A stretch of 64,000 bases of DNA from Ruminococcus flavefaciens (GCA_902760805.1 CACWHY010000002.1:144626-208625), one strand, 5' to 3'; counted from the stretch's first letter, positions 52,370 to 60,750 are shown. Made by a program: numbers and translations. The notes: a model not told the origin generated them from the sequence alone.

Positions 52370-52724
52370 ACCTTTACATAAAGATTTTTTGACAATATAT
52401 CTAAAGACTCATCGTCGAAGTTTCAGATAATCCTGTATCCAAAGTGAGCTTAGACATGAAGCCGTCAATTTATCAGCCAAACGGTCGCATCATGAAAGGA
52501 TTACATTGTACTTTCAAAACTGTGGAACAAGCTCGAAGCCTATATTCCCTCTTTTAGGGATCCAATCACTCTGCAAGCCCGCCGGCTCCACGCTGTGAAT
52601 TTTTGTTTCCTTCCATTGGACTCACACTCCCTTCCGCATTGAAATCGTTTTACATTGAGGCCGCAGCCTCAGTCCAAGTAAACCATGCTTGGAATAACTT
52701 TTGCTATTCCTTTTCCTTGATTAT

Positions 52725-52753
52725 ATATTACCACAACCTTTGGCAAAAGTCAA
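52725..52753 (-). promoter_or_regulatory. Promoter of the candidate large RNA
   Basis: TTGACT (52748-52753), 17 bp, TAATAT (52725-52730) on the minus strand, preceded by GTGG at the extended -10 position. Confidence 0.65.
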
Positions 52754-52865
52754 TAGTAATTGTGCGAAATTCTGTGTTTTTCTGTTAATTTCAGCAACAA
52801 GCACAACGGGCAGTTTCTTCTATTGGCAGATCTGCACAAAGGGAACTCAAGCCTTATATTCCCTC

Positions 52866-52894
52866 TTGCAATCTTCCGCCGGATAGTGTATAAT
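52866..52894 (+). promoter_or_regulatory. Promoter of the DUF1292 gene
   Basis: TTGCAA (52866-52871), 17 bp, TATAAT (52889-52894). Confidence 0.75.
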
Positions 52895-52951
52895 ATTTAT
52901 GTAAGAGCGCCGGCGTGAGAAAAACTGGCCTGCGCCGGAACGGAGATAACT

Positions 52952-53254
52952 ATGTCTGAAATGAACGAATACACCCCCGAGCTCTTTGAGCTTATCGACG
53001 ACGAGGGGAACAAGAAGGCCTTCGAGCTCATCGACACCGCTGAGATCGGCGGCGAGCAGTATTTCGCTATGATCCCCGCTATCGAGGACGAGAACTTCCT
53101 TGAGGCCGACTGTGACCTGGTGATCCTCAAGTCCATTTTCGAGGACGGTGAGGAGATCCTTGCTACGATCGACGACCCAGAGGAATTCACAAACGTGTCC
53201 GAGTATTTTCTACAGAGAATGGAAGAGGCTCTCAGCGAGGACGACGAGGATTGA
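52952..53254 (+). CDS. DUF1292 family protein
   Basis: 100 aa, very acidic. The pattern ELIDDEGNKKAFELIDTAEIGGEQYFAMIPA and ending DEEILATIDDPEEFTNVSEYF-like text match DUF1292, a small cytosolic Firmicute family of unknown function, often encoded near Holliday junction/YqgF and alanyl-tRNA synthetase genes, which are not here. GGAG lies 6 nt before the ATG. Confidence 0.85.
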   Translation: MSEMNEYTPELFELIDDEGNKKAFELIDTAEIGGEQYFAMIPAIEDENFLEADCDLVILKSIFEDGEEILATIDDPEEFTNVSEYFLQRMEEALSEDDED

Positions 53255-53298
53255 CAGGAAATTTTACAGTTTTTTTTCAAAAACTTACAAAAAAACTA

Positions 53299-53327
53299 TT
53301 GATTTTCTTGAAGCATTGTGATATAAT
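53299..53327 (+). promoter_or_regulatory. Promoter of the 6S-like RNA
   Basis: TTGATT (53299-53304), 17 bp, TATAAT (53322-53327). Expected start near 53334. Confidence 0.7.
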
Positions 53328-53333
53328 ATATCC

Positions 53334-53562
53334 AGAGAACAAAATATTCTGCCTTGTTCGTGTAATTATAGTTTTTATAATCCAACACATTTTCTTAGGG
53401 AATTCAGCTCCGGCTGTGGACTGTAGACCTCCCGCTTTGCGGACGAAGGGAACGAGAAGCATTCGGGCGTTTACCCACCTGCTTCGTGCGGGTTTTATTC
53501 GCTATAAGACGGCAAGGCGGAGTATTTTTGTGTACTGAGCTCCTGTTCGCAGGAGCTTTTTT
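53334..53562 (+). ncRNA. ssrS: Probable 6S RNA
   Basis: A ~200-nt transcript with its own promoter and terminator in a gene-free gap. Its ends close in a long stem: 53341-53356 pairs with 53513-53528 in 16 consecutive pairs including two G-U. A large internal region follows, with the TTTACCCACCTGCTTCG segment resembling Firmicute 6S RNA. The one-hairpin-with-central-bubble design fits 6S RNA, which mimics an open promoter and binds RNA polymerase. No ORF of merit overlaps it. Confidence 0.6.
53538..53562 (+). terminator. Terminator of the 6S-like RNA
   Basis: AGCTCCTG-TTCG-CAGGAGCT hairpin with a UUCG loop, then six T. Confidence 0.88.
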
Positions 53563-53568
53563 CATGCA

Positions 53569-53607
53569 AAGAGCCCCGGAGCAGTTTCTACCGCTTCGGG
53601 GCTTTTT
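53569..53607. terminator. Terminator of nrdDG (bidirectional)
   Basis: AGCCCCGgAGC (53572-53582) pairs with GCTtCGGGGCT (53593-53603), with a T-run on the plus side and TTT on the minus side. Confidence 0.7.
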
Positions 53608-53614
53608 CACTGTT

Positions 53615-54115
53615 TCAGGGCACTGCTTCGACCACAGTCCCATTCTCTAGACTCGCCTGACAGTCTATATACCGCTGATTGCTGCTTCCACGGAACTTTA
53701 TCTCCCAGTCACGCTGAGCCTGGATAAAGGGGCCGTCGATCAGTATATCAGTCACCGCCAGCAGTTCTCCCCAGCCGTTTTTGTCCCGGCCGGCGTAAAG
53801 CTGCTCGAAGGTATAGCCTGTGTAGGTCACGATGTTCAGTCCAAGGTCACGGATCTGCTTGCCAAGAGCAGCAAGAGTTTCCGCCTGGCAGAAGGGCTCG
53901 CCTCCGCTGAAGGTCACTCCGTCAAGGAGAGGATTTCCCTTGATCTTGGTAAGGAGAGTGTCGGTGTCAACAAGTTCTCCCCCGGCGAAATCGTGGGTCT
54001 GTGGGTTGTGGCAGCCCTCGCAGTGATGAGGGCAGCCCTGGGTAAATATAGTAAATCTTATGCCCGGACCGTCCACGATAGAGTCGTTGACGGTGCCGGC
54101 GATGCGAAGTTCCAT
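53615..54115 (-). CDS. nrdG: Anaerobic ribonucleotide reductase activating protein
   Basis: 166-aa radical-SAM activase that puts the glycyl radical on NrdD. The cluster motif CPHHCEGC (about 29-36) and the glycine-rich SAM motif TFSGGEPF (about 68-75) are present. Length matches the family. It lies 9 bp downstream of nrdD. Confidence 0.96.
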   Translation of the reverse strand: MELRIAGTVNDSIVDGPGIRFTIFTQGCPHHCEGCHNPQTHDFAGGELVDTDTLLTKIKGNPLLDGVTFSGGEPFCQAETLAALGKQIRDLGLNIVTYTGYTFEQLYAGRDKNGWGELLAVTDILIDGPFIQAQRDWEIKFRGSSNQRYIDCQASLENGTVVEAVP

Positions 54116-54124
54116 TATATCACC

Positions 54125-56443
54125 TTACACGCTGTGCTTTACTCGGTCGTGCTCCTCGGCCTTCTTGCCGTTGTTGAATCGGTCAAGAGTTCCCACAAGG
54201 TAGCCTGTGATCCTGCGGATCCTATCGAAGGCCACGTTGCCGTCGTGCTCCTTACGGCCGCAGCAGGGGCAGGTCTCGCCGATTATTCCGGTGTAGCCGC
54301 AGCAGGGGTCACGGTCAACAGGGTGGTTGATAGCGCCGTATCCGATGCCGGACTCCTTCATGCAGCGAACGATCTTCTCGAAGGCAGCAAGATTTTCAAG
54401 CGGGTCGCCGTCAAGCTCGATGTAGCTGATGTGGCCTGCGTTGGTGAGCTCATGATAGGGAGCCTCGATCTTGATCTTATCAAAGGCGCTGATCGGATAG
54501 TAGACCGGTACATGGAAGGAGTTTGTATAGTAATCACGGTCGGTAACTCCCTCGATGACGCCGTACTTCTTAGCATCCATGCGGACAAATCTTCCGGAAA
54601 GTCCCTCAGCAGGAGTTGCCAGAAGGGAGAAGTTCAGTTTTGTCCGATCAGCCTCCTCGTCAAGGCGCTTTCTCATGGCAGTAACGATCTCGATACCCAG
54701 CTCACGAGCCTCCTCGCTCTCGCCGTGGTGAGATCCGATAAGAGCCTTGAGACATTCTGCCAGGCCGATAAATCCAACTGAAAGAGTACCGTGCTTGAGC
54801 ACTTCCTCAACAGTGTCATCGGGAGCAAGCTTGTCGGAGTCGATCCATATCCCCTGACCCATGAGGAAGGGGAAGTTTCTGACTCTCTTCTGGCACTGGA
54901 TCTTAAATCTGTGCTTGAGCTGCTCGATCGCAAGGTCCATCATCTCGTCCAGCAGGTCGAAGAACAGACCAACGTTGTGGTCGGCCTTGATAGCCAGTCT
55001 GGGCAGGTTGATAGAGGTGAAGCTGAGGTTTCCACGGCCGGTGACGATCTCACGGGAGGGATCATGCTTATTGCCGATAACTCGGGTACGGCAGCCCATG
55101 TATGCGATCTCGGTATCGGGGTCGCCCTCCTTGTAATACTGGAGGTTGTAGGGTGCGTCGATAAATGAGAAGTTGGGGAAGAGCCTCTTTGCGGAAACTC
55201 TGCACGCCAGCTTGAACAGGTCGTAGTTAGGATCGGTGGGGTTATAGTTGATACCGTCCTTGATCTTGAAGATATGGATCGGGAAGATCGGGGTCTCGCC
55301 GTTTCCAAGGCCGGCCTCCTGAGCAAGAAGAACGTTCTTGATGACCATTCTGCCCTCGGGAGATGTATCAGTACCGTAGTTTATTGAGCTGAAGGGTGTC
55401 TGGGCACCTGCACGGCTGTTCATAGTGTTCAGGTTGTGGATAAGAGCCTCCATAGCCTGATATGTAGCACGGTCAGTCTCCTTCTCGGCGTTTTTCTTAG
55501 CGAAGGCCTGGAGCTTGTCAGCTGTCTCGCTGTCAACGTACTTGGTCAGGAGCTCCTTCTCCTTAGCCTCATAGCCGTTATCGCCTGAAAGAACAGGTCT
55601 CAGGCCGTCGTTTTCCAGGATAGAGCTGCGGATCTCCTTAGCGATGTCTCCGCCGTTGTCGAGTCCGCCCAGAAGCTGGAGGCCTCTGCCGATATTCTGC
55701 ATATAACGGGAAGCGTAGGTCTTCTTAACGCCGTCAGCCATAGCGTAATCGAAGGTCGGGATGCTCTGGCCGCCGTGCTGGTCGTTCTGATTGGACTGGA
55801 TAGCGATACAAGCAAGTGCTGAGTAGCTTGAGATGTCGTTTGGCTCACGGAGATAACCATGTCCGGTAGAAAATCCGTTAGTGAACAGCTTCTTCAGGTC
55901 TATCTGGCAGCAGGTAGTTGTCAGCGTATAGAAGTCCAGATCGTGGATATGTATGTCACCGTTCCTGTGAGCCTTAGCGTGTCTGGGCTCAAGGACGTAC
56001 ATCTCGTAGTATTCTTTAGCGGAAACTGAGCCGTATTTCAGCATAGTTCCCATGGCAGTATCGCCGTCGATATTTGCGTTTTCACGCTTTATGTCGCTAT
56101 CCTTGGCAGGGCTGAAGGTGAGCTCATTGAGCACGCACATCAGGTTAGTCTTCATCTCTCGTGAGCGTGTGCGCTCGTAACGATAGAGAATGTAAGCCTT
56201 AGCTGTTTTGGCGTGTCCCTTTTCGATAAGGGTCTTCTCAACGAGATCCTGGATCTCCTCAACAGTAGGGGTCTGGCCGGGGTGAGTAGCCTCATAGGTC
56301 TTGCAGACCTCAACTGCTGTGTCCATTGCGACGCTGAAATCGGTGCCGCCGCAGGACTGAGCTGCCTTGAAGATAGCATTTGCAATTTTCTCGATATTAA
56401 AAGGGACCTTTCTGCTGTCTCTTTTTATGATATGAATTAACAA
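54125..56443 (-). CDS. nrdD: Anaerobic ribonucleoside-triphosphate reductase (class III)
   Basis: About 772 aa. N-terminal ATP-cone (IIKRDSRKVPFNIEKIANAIFKAA start region), the glycyl-radical core with catalytic Cys in the body, C-terminal zinc cysteines (CCGYTG and CPCCG) and the radical Gly in RRITGYLVGTLDRFNN. Makes dNTPs without oxygen, consistent with strict anaerobiosis. Start: GGAGG is 8 nt before a TTG at 56443; the in-frame ATG at 56449 is only 2 nt from it. A palindromic NrdR-type site lies just upstream. Confidence 0.95.
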   Translation of the reverse strand: MLIHIIKRDSRKVPFNIEKIANAIFKAAQSCGGTDFSVAMDTAVEVCKTYEATHPGQTPTVEEIQDLVEKTLIEKGHAKTAKAYILYRYERTRSREMKTNLMCVLNELTFSPAKDSDIKRENANIDGDTAMGTMLKYGSVSAKEYYEMYVLEPRHAKAHRNGDIHIHDLDFYTLTTTCCQIDLKKLFTNGFSTGHGYLREPNDISSYSALACIAIQSNQNDQHGGQSIPTFDYAMADGVKKTYASRYMQNIGRGLQLLGGLDNGGDIAKEIRSSILENDGLRPVLSGDNGYEAKEKELLTKYVDSETADKLQAFAKKNAEKETDRATYQAMEALIHNLNTMNSRAGAQTPFSSINYGTDTSPEGRMVIKNVLLAQEAGLGNGETPIFPIHIFKIKDGINYNPTDPNYDLFKLACRVSAKRLFPNFSFIDAPYNLQYYKEGDPDTEIAYMGCRTRVIGNKHDPSREIVTGRGNLSFTSINLPRLAIKADHNVGLFFDLLDEMMDLAIEQLKHRFKIQCQKRVRNFPFLMGQGIWIDSDKLAPDDTVEEVLKHGTLSVGFIGLAECLKALIGSHHGESEEARELGIEIVTAMRKRLDEEADRTKLNFSLLATPAEGLSGRFVRMDAKKYGVIEGVTDRDYYTNSFHVPVYYPISAFDKIKIEAPYHELTNAGHISYIELDGDPLENLAAFEKIVRCMKESGIGYGAINHPVDRDPCCGYTGIIGETCPCCGRKEHDGNVAFDRIRRITGYLVGTLDRFNNGKKAEEHDRVKHSV

Positions 56444-56459
56444 ATACATTACCTCCGAA

Positions 56460-56475
56460 TCACAATATATTGTAT
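56460..56475. promoter_or_regulatory. NrdR box upstream of nrdD
   Basis: Palindrome ACAATATATTGT (56462-56473) matches the NrdR core CWATATWTWG in the nrdD leader, 18-19 bp before the start codon and downstream of the promoter. Confidence 0.7.
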
Positions 56476-56499
56476 CTCCAATCTTCTCTGTCTTATATA

Positions 56500-56528
56500 A
56501 GTATAATGCAAAAATCAACGATCGTCAA
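56500..56528 (-). promoter_or_regulatory. Promoter of nrdDG
   Basis: TTGACG (56523-56528), 17 bp, TATACT (56500-56505) on the minus strand. Confidence 0.7.
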
Positions 56529-56656
56529 TTGTAGGCTTTCACAATAAACGAGGAGAAGATTGTTCCGCTGATCGTAGGATCTGCACATCAAAATCCGGAA
56601 ATAGCGGTATTTTGGGAAATTCTCAAGGTATACAGAAAGTTGAAATAAAAGGCAAA

Positions 56657-56682
56657 ACGCACCACAATATATTGTGGTGCGT
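56657..56682 (-). terminator. 26-bp perfect palindrome, terminator with embedded NrdR-like core
   Basis: 13-bp arms (ACGCACCACAATA and its complement) directly after the stop of the SGNH-like gene. On the minus strand a T-rich stretch follows, so it can terminate that gene. Its centre is the same CACAATATATTGTG core as the NrdR box, about 195 bp upstream of it. Confidence 0.6.
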
Positions 56683-56687
56683 ATAAT

Positions 56688-57545
56688 TTACGATGTATGG
56701 GTCAGGATATAGCCGCAGACCTGGTCGTAGGCGGCCTGGGAAAGGCTGAGAGTGTCGTAGTCCCAATACTCCTCGGCAAGAGTGCCGTTCTCGCCCTTGA
56801 GGGCAGTGTTGGTGTCGATGCAGTAAACGCCCGCCTTGTTGCACATATCCAGCAACTTGGTGTTGTAGTCGTTCACCATATCATTAGTGACCGTATCAGT
56901 GTCATAGATCACCGGCGGAAGCTGCATAACGTAGATCTTCAGCTCCGGCAGGGATGCGTGGATATTGTTCACAAGGGTCGCATAGCTGGCCACAAGCTCA
57001 TCTACAGAGCCCTGGCCAAGGTCATTTCCCAGCATGATATAGAGCTCTGAGGGCTTTTTCAGCTTCACCACCTCATAGGGAGTGACTGTTCCGTAGCTGC
57101 TCTCCACTCTGGTAGAGTTGCAGTTCAAAGCGCCCAGCTGGTCGTTGCCCAGCACATTAGCCTCAGGGATCTTGCCAAGGCTTCCCATCCTTAGGAGGGT
57201 CTTGTCGGTGATCAGGCAGCAGCTCTCGAAATAGCCTGCGTCCACAGCAGCCGACTGAGGAACAGGATTTGTTATGCCGGCTCCCTCAGGGGTCTCCTGT
57301 GGAGTCTCCTGAGCCGCAGTGGTCGCCTGCTCATCGGCAGTGCTGACCTGGGAGTCCTGAGAGATGCTCGCCTCGAACTCGTCCTTGAAGAAATTCGGAT
57401 TGAGGTTAGCAGCCACCATATATAGTACAAAGCAGGCTGCAAAGGACAACACAAAGATTATGAACAGCACCCAAAAATTGAAGCGAAGCATGGGCTTGCC
57501 ACGTTTTTTGGAGCCTTTTCGCTGAATAGTTCTCTTATTTCCCAT
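56688..57545 (-). CDS. Membrane-anchored SGNH/GDSL-like protein, probably non-catalytic
   Basis: 285 aa. Basic N-terminus, one TM helix (FWVLFIIFVLSFAACFVLYMVAA, about 25-47), a Ser/Thr/Glu-rich linker (about 58-95), then an extracellular SGNH-like domain. The block III motif LGNDLG is retained, but the block I GDS region reads ITDKTL and the final DxxH reads DYDTLSLS. The catalytic Ser and His thus seem lost. Promoter TTGCAA-17-TATAAT at 57626-57654 on the minus strand. Role unknown, perhaps binding wall or glycan. Confidence 0.65.
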   Translation of the reverse strand: MGNKRTIQRKGSKKRGKPMLRFNFWVLFIIFVLSFAACFVLYMVAANLNPNFFKDEFEASISQDSQVSTADEQATTAAQETPQETPEGAGITNPVPQSAAVDAGYFESCCLITDKTLLRMGSLGKIPEANVLGNDQLGALNCNSTRVESSYGTVTPYEVVKLKKPSELYIMLGNDLGQGSVDELVASYATLVNNIHASLPELKIYVMQLPPVIYDTDTVTNDMVNDYNTKLLDMCNKAGVYCIDTNTALKGENGTLAEEYWDYDTLSLSQAAYDQVCGYILTHTS

Positions 57546-57714
57546 ATTATCTCCACGTCCGCAAAGGGACTGCCGGGCTTACGGCAGCCGGCTTGCCGTC
57601 ATTCAAAAATATAGCTATCCTTAATATTATAACCCGATCCGCAGGATTTTGCAAGGGCTTTACGAGATTTTTACATTTTTTACCGATAAGGGCAGTAAAA
57701 TCTTCCGCTGGCTG

Positions 57715-57743
57715 TTGCTTTATTTCAGGATATGTGGTATACT
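57715..57743 (+). promoter_or_regulatory. Promoter of the nadE operon
   Basis: TTGCTT (57715-57720), 17 bp, TATACT (57738-57743). Confidence 0.7.
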
Positions 57744-57772
57744 TATTATATATTTGTATGGAGGTAATCACC

Positions 57773-59692
57773 ATGAAGGACGGATTTATAAAAATAGCTT
57801 GTGCTACTCCCGATGTTAAGGTGGCTGACTGCGAGTTCAATGCTGACAGGATGATCGAGCTGGCAAAAGAGGCACACAGCAGAGGCGCGAAGATAGTTTG
57901 CTTCCCGGAGCTCTCTGTGACCGGCTACACCTGCGGAGATCTGTTCCTCCAGACCGCTCTGCTCAGGGCGTCAAACAAAGCTCTTACCAGGATAGCCGAG
58001 GAGACCAAGGAGCTGGATATGCTCCTCATCGTCGGAGCTCCTGTCACATATTGCGGAAAGCTGTATAACTGCGGAGTCGTCATTGAAAAGGGCGCCCTGC
58101 TGGGAGCTGTCCCCAAGGAGAATATCCCGAATTACAGCGAATTCTACGAAGCAAGATATTTCGCAGCGGGCCCTGTAGAGCATTGCCCGGTGTGCCTGGA
58201 GGATGAAACCAGCACTTTCATCGGCAATGATATGCTGTTCGTTTGCGCCGAAATGCCGGAGTTTCGCTTTGGTATCGAGATCTGTGAGGATCTGTGGGTG
58301 GGAGATACCCCCTCTGTGAAGCTGGCTCAGAGCGGCGCTTCGCTGATATTCAACCTCTCATGCAGTGACGAGGTCATCGGCAAGGCCGACTACAGGCGAA
58401 CGATCATCAAGGCGAAGTCCGGCTCTCTGGCCTGCGGCTACGCTTACTGTGATGCTGGTATCGGCGAATCTACCCAGGATATGGTCTTTTCCGGACACAA
58501 CATCATCGCTGAGAACGGCTCCATTCTGGCTCAGTCTGAGAAGTTCTCCAAGGGTCTGACAATTGCTGATGTGGACATTCAGCGTCTCGCTCATGAGCGC
58601 AGGAGAATGAATACCTTCCGCTGCGAGGACAGGCTCCAAGAGTGCTATTTCTCCTTGAAACTTACGGAGAATGAGCTGGACAGACACTTCTCCCCCACTC
58701 CATTCGTCCCCGAGGACAAGCAGGCTCTGGACAGCCGCTGTGAGGAGATCCTCACCATGCAGGCTGTGGGTCTGGCAAGCAGGCTAAAACACATCGGCTG
58801 CAAAACCGCTGTACTTGGCCTTTCCGGAGGTCTGGACTCAACCCTCGCTCTTATCGTGACGGCTCACGCATTCGATATGCTGGGTCTTGACAGGAACGGC
58901 ATCCAGACTATAACTATGCCCTGCTTCGGCACCACAGACCGCACCTACACCAACGCCTGCAAGCTGGCAAAGGCTTACGGCTCCACTTTGACAGAGATAA
59001 ACATCAGAAAAAGCGTCACTCAGCACTTTGAGGACATCGGTCAGGATCCGGAGCTCCACGATGTCACCTACGAGAATTCCCAGGCCAGAGAGCGCACTCA
59101 GATCCTTATGGACAAGGCCAATCAGCTTAATGGCATCGTTGTGGGTACAGGCGACCTGTCCGAACTGGCGCTGGGCTGGGCTACATACAACGGCGATCAT
59201 ATGTCGATGTATGCGGTGAACGCTTCTATCCCCAAGACCCTCGTCCGCTGGCTGGTGAGCTATGAGGCTCAGGTCTCTCAGGGGGAACTCAGAGGCGTTC
59301 TGCTGGACGTGCTGGATACTCCCGTGAGCCCGGAGCTCCTCCCTCCCGAAAAGGACGGAACTATCGCTCAGAAGACCGAGGATCTGGTGGGACCCTATGA
59401 GCTCCACGACTTCTTCCTGTACTACATGGTGAGACTTGGCTTCTCACCAGCAAAGATCTTCCGGCTGGCCTGCCGTGCCTTTGAGGGCAAATACGACAAG
59501 CTCACCGTCATGAAGTGGCTGAAAAAGTTCTGCTGGAGGTTTTTCTCCCAGCAGTTCAAGCGCTCATGCCTGCCGGACGGCCCCAAGGTGGGTACTGTCA
59601 CCCTCTCCCCAAGAGGTGACTGGAGAATGCCCAGCGATGCTTCCAGCAGGGTATGGATCTCTCAGCTGGAAGAGATCGAGAAATCTCTCTGA
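57773..59692 (+). CDS. nadE: Glutamine-dependent NAD+ synthetase
   Basis: 639-aa two-domain enzyme: N-terminal nitrilase-type glutaminase (Glu in FPELSVTGYTCGDLF, Lys in VPKENIPNY, Cys in GIEICEDLWV) and C-terminal synthetase with the PP-loop LGLSGGLDSTLAL. It converts nicotinate adenine dinucleotide to NAD+. The start at 57773 has GGAGG 8 nt upstream; an in-frame extension to 57593 lacks support. It heads a row with the zinc-ribbon gene and pyrE. Confidence 0.97.
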   Translation: MKDGFIKIACATPDVKVADCEFNADRMIELAKEAHSRGAKIVCFPELSVTGYTCGDLFLQTALLRASNKALTRIAEETKELDMLLIVGAPVTYCGKLYNCGVVIEKGALLGAVPKENIPNYSEFYEARYFAAGPVEHCPVCLEDETSTFIGNDMLFVCAEMPEFRFGIEICEDLWVGDTPSVKLAQSGASLIFNLSCSDEVIGKADYRRTIIKAKSGSLACGYAYCDAGIGESTQDMVFSGHNIIAENGSILAQSEKFSKGLTIADVDIQRLAHERRRMNTFRCEDRLQECYFSLKLTENELDRHFSPTPFVPEDKQALDSRCEEILTMQAVGLASRLKHIGCKTAVLGLSGGLDSTLALIVTAHAFDMLGLDRNGIQTITMPCFGTTDRTYTNACKLAKAYGSTLTEINIRKSVTQHFEDIGQDPELHDVTYENSQARERTQILMDKANQLNGIVVGTGDLSELALGWATYNGDHMSMYAVNASIPKTLVRWLVSYEAQVSQGELRGVLLDVLDTPVSPELLPPEKDGTIAQKTEDLVGPYELHDFFLYYMVRLGFSPAKIFRLACRAFEGKYDKLTVMKWLKKFCWRFFSQQFKRSCLPDGPKVGTVTLSPRGDWRMPSDASSRVWISQLEEIEKSL

Positions 59693-59703
59693 GGAGGTGG
59701 CCT

Positions 59704-60036
59704 ATGATCTGCGGAATGTGCGGAAAACGCATGAAGGTGGGCAGATTTAAGGTAGAGACCCACAGCACGGGCTATGCCTACTCCACCGTGTCCTGGTACG
59801 AAGGAAATGAGCTGGTATTTGAGTCGCCTCAGACTGAGACCACCGGCTTCTTCTGCGAGGACTGCGGTATCGCTATGGGGGCTTTCTTCCGAGGAAGACA
59901 GGTGGGCTTCACCTCGGAGTACGCCCAGGATCTGGACGATGACATCGACACCCTCCCCAAAAAATACTGCCCCGAGTGCGGCGAGGAGATCGACATCGAC
60001 TACCCAAGATGCCCGGATTGCGGACATATTTTCTAA
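59704..60036 (+). CDS. Zinc-ribbon protein, unknown function
   Basis: 110 aa with paired CxxC motifs: CGMC near residue 3, CEDC near 58, CPEC near 92 and CPDC near 104 (PKKYCPECGEEIDIDYPRCPDCGHIF end). It probably binds two zinc ions. GGAGG lies upstream of the ATG, 11 bp after nadE. No specific family recognised. Confidence 0.7.
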   Translation: MICGMCGKRMKVGRFKVETHSTGYAYSTVSWYEGNELVFESPQTETTGFFCEDCGIAMGAFFRGRQVGFTSEYAQDLDDDIDTLPKKYCPECGEEIDIDYPRCPDCGHIF

Positions 60037-60089
60037 AGCAAATTCTCCGCTTATCTTTGCGGAAAATTATATCAATGGAGGTTAAACAA

Positions 60090-60740
60090 ATGACTTACAA
60101 GGAAAGTTTCATCAAGTTCATGGTAGACTGCGGAGTGCTGACTTTTGGCGAATTTACGCTGAAAAGCGGCAGAAAGGCTCCCTACTTCATCAACTGCGGA
60201 AATTACAAGACAGGCGCACAGCTGGCTAAGCTGGGCGAATACTACGCTGAGTGCATCCACGCCAATAATATCCCCGTGGAGACTCTCTTCGGCCCCGCCT
60301 ACAAGGGCATACCTCTGGCAGTTTCTGCCGTTATCGCTCTGAGCAACAAGTTCGGCATCGACGTTTCCTACTGCTTCGACCGCAAGGAGGCCAAGGATCA
60401 CGGCGAGGGCGGAATGTTCGTTGGAAAGACTCTCACTGACGGCGAGAAGGTCGTTATCATCGACGACGTTATGACCTCGGGAAAAGCTCTGCGTGAGTCC
60501 ATGCCCAAGCTGACAAGCGCCGCAAACGTGGACGTTAGCGGCATGGTGATCACAGTTGACCGCATGGAGAAGGGCACCGGCGAGCTGTCTGCTGTTCAGG
60601 AGGTAAAGCGTGACTTCGGCGTGACAGTTTACCCGATCGTTACCATGGAGGACATCATCGAAGCTATCCGCAATGACATCGTTCCCGGCAAGGAGTATCT
60701 GGACAAGATGCTGGAGTACCGTGCAACATACGGTATCTGA
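60090..60740 (+). CDS. pyrE: Orotate phosphoribosyltransferase
   Basis: Forms OMP from orotate and PRPP. 216 aa, with FTLKSGRKAPYFINCG (N-terminal substrate region), CFDRKEAKDHGEGG loop and the PRPP motif VVIIDDVMTSGKAL (about 127-140). Start at 60090 has GGAGG upstream. It ends at a strong hairpin shared with tyrS. Confidence 0.96.
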   Translation: MTYKESFIKFMVDCGVLTFGEFTLKSGRKAPYFINCGNYKTGAQLAKLGEYYAECIHANNIPVETLFGPAYKGIPLAVSAVIALSNKFGIDVSYCFDRKEAKDHGEGGMFVGKTLTDGEKVVIIDDVMTSGKALRESMPKLTSAANVDVSGMVITVDRMEKGTGELSAVQEVKRDFGVTVYPIVTMEDIIEAIRNDIVPGKEYLDKMLEYRATYGI

Positions 60741-60750
60741 GTTTTCCCAT

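Larger units (their letters stand above)
52186..52718 (-). ncRNA. Candidate large structured non-coding RNA (~530 nt)
   Basis: This gene-free stretch has a complete minus-strand transcription unit. A TTGACT-17-TAATAT promoter (52725-52753) leads; an 11-bp stem plus TTTTG (52190-52215) ends it. The predicted RNA begins with an 8-bp hairpin with an AAAA loop (52691-52710), then a TGAGGC-TGCG-GCCTCA hairpin with a UNCG-type loop (52656-52671). Further stems include GGAATA..TGTTCC around 52527-52551 and TGACGG-TTC-CCGTCA (52235-52249). The 11-nt motif TGAGTCCAATG occurs three times, twice inside an exact 20-nt repeat. No minus-strand ORF of useful size exists. Size and location are in the range of OLE/ROOL-type large RNAs, but I cannot match a class by eye. 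Confidence 0.6.

Noticed and set aside
52275-52624. CRISPR array from the repeated 19-20-nt motif
   Set aside because: Only two exact copies, 75 bp apart, the third is truncated and 245 bp further; no cas genes nearby.
52671-52710. Stand-alone Cas13d-type direct repeat (CAAGTAAACC match)
   Set aside because: Only a ten-base similarity at one end, a single copy, and the stretch is explained better by hairpins of the candidate RNA.
53251-53538. Plus-strand 95-codon ORF over the 6S-like RNA
   Set aside because: Starts within the DUF1292 stop region, no ribosome site, crosses the RNA promoter and closing stem.
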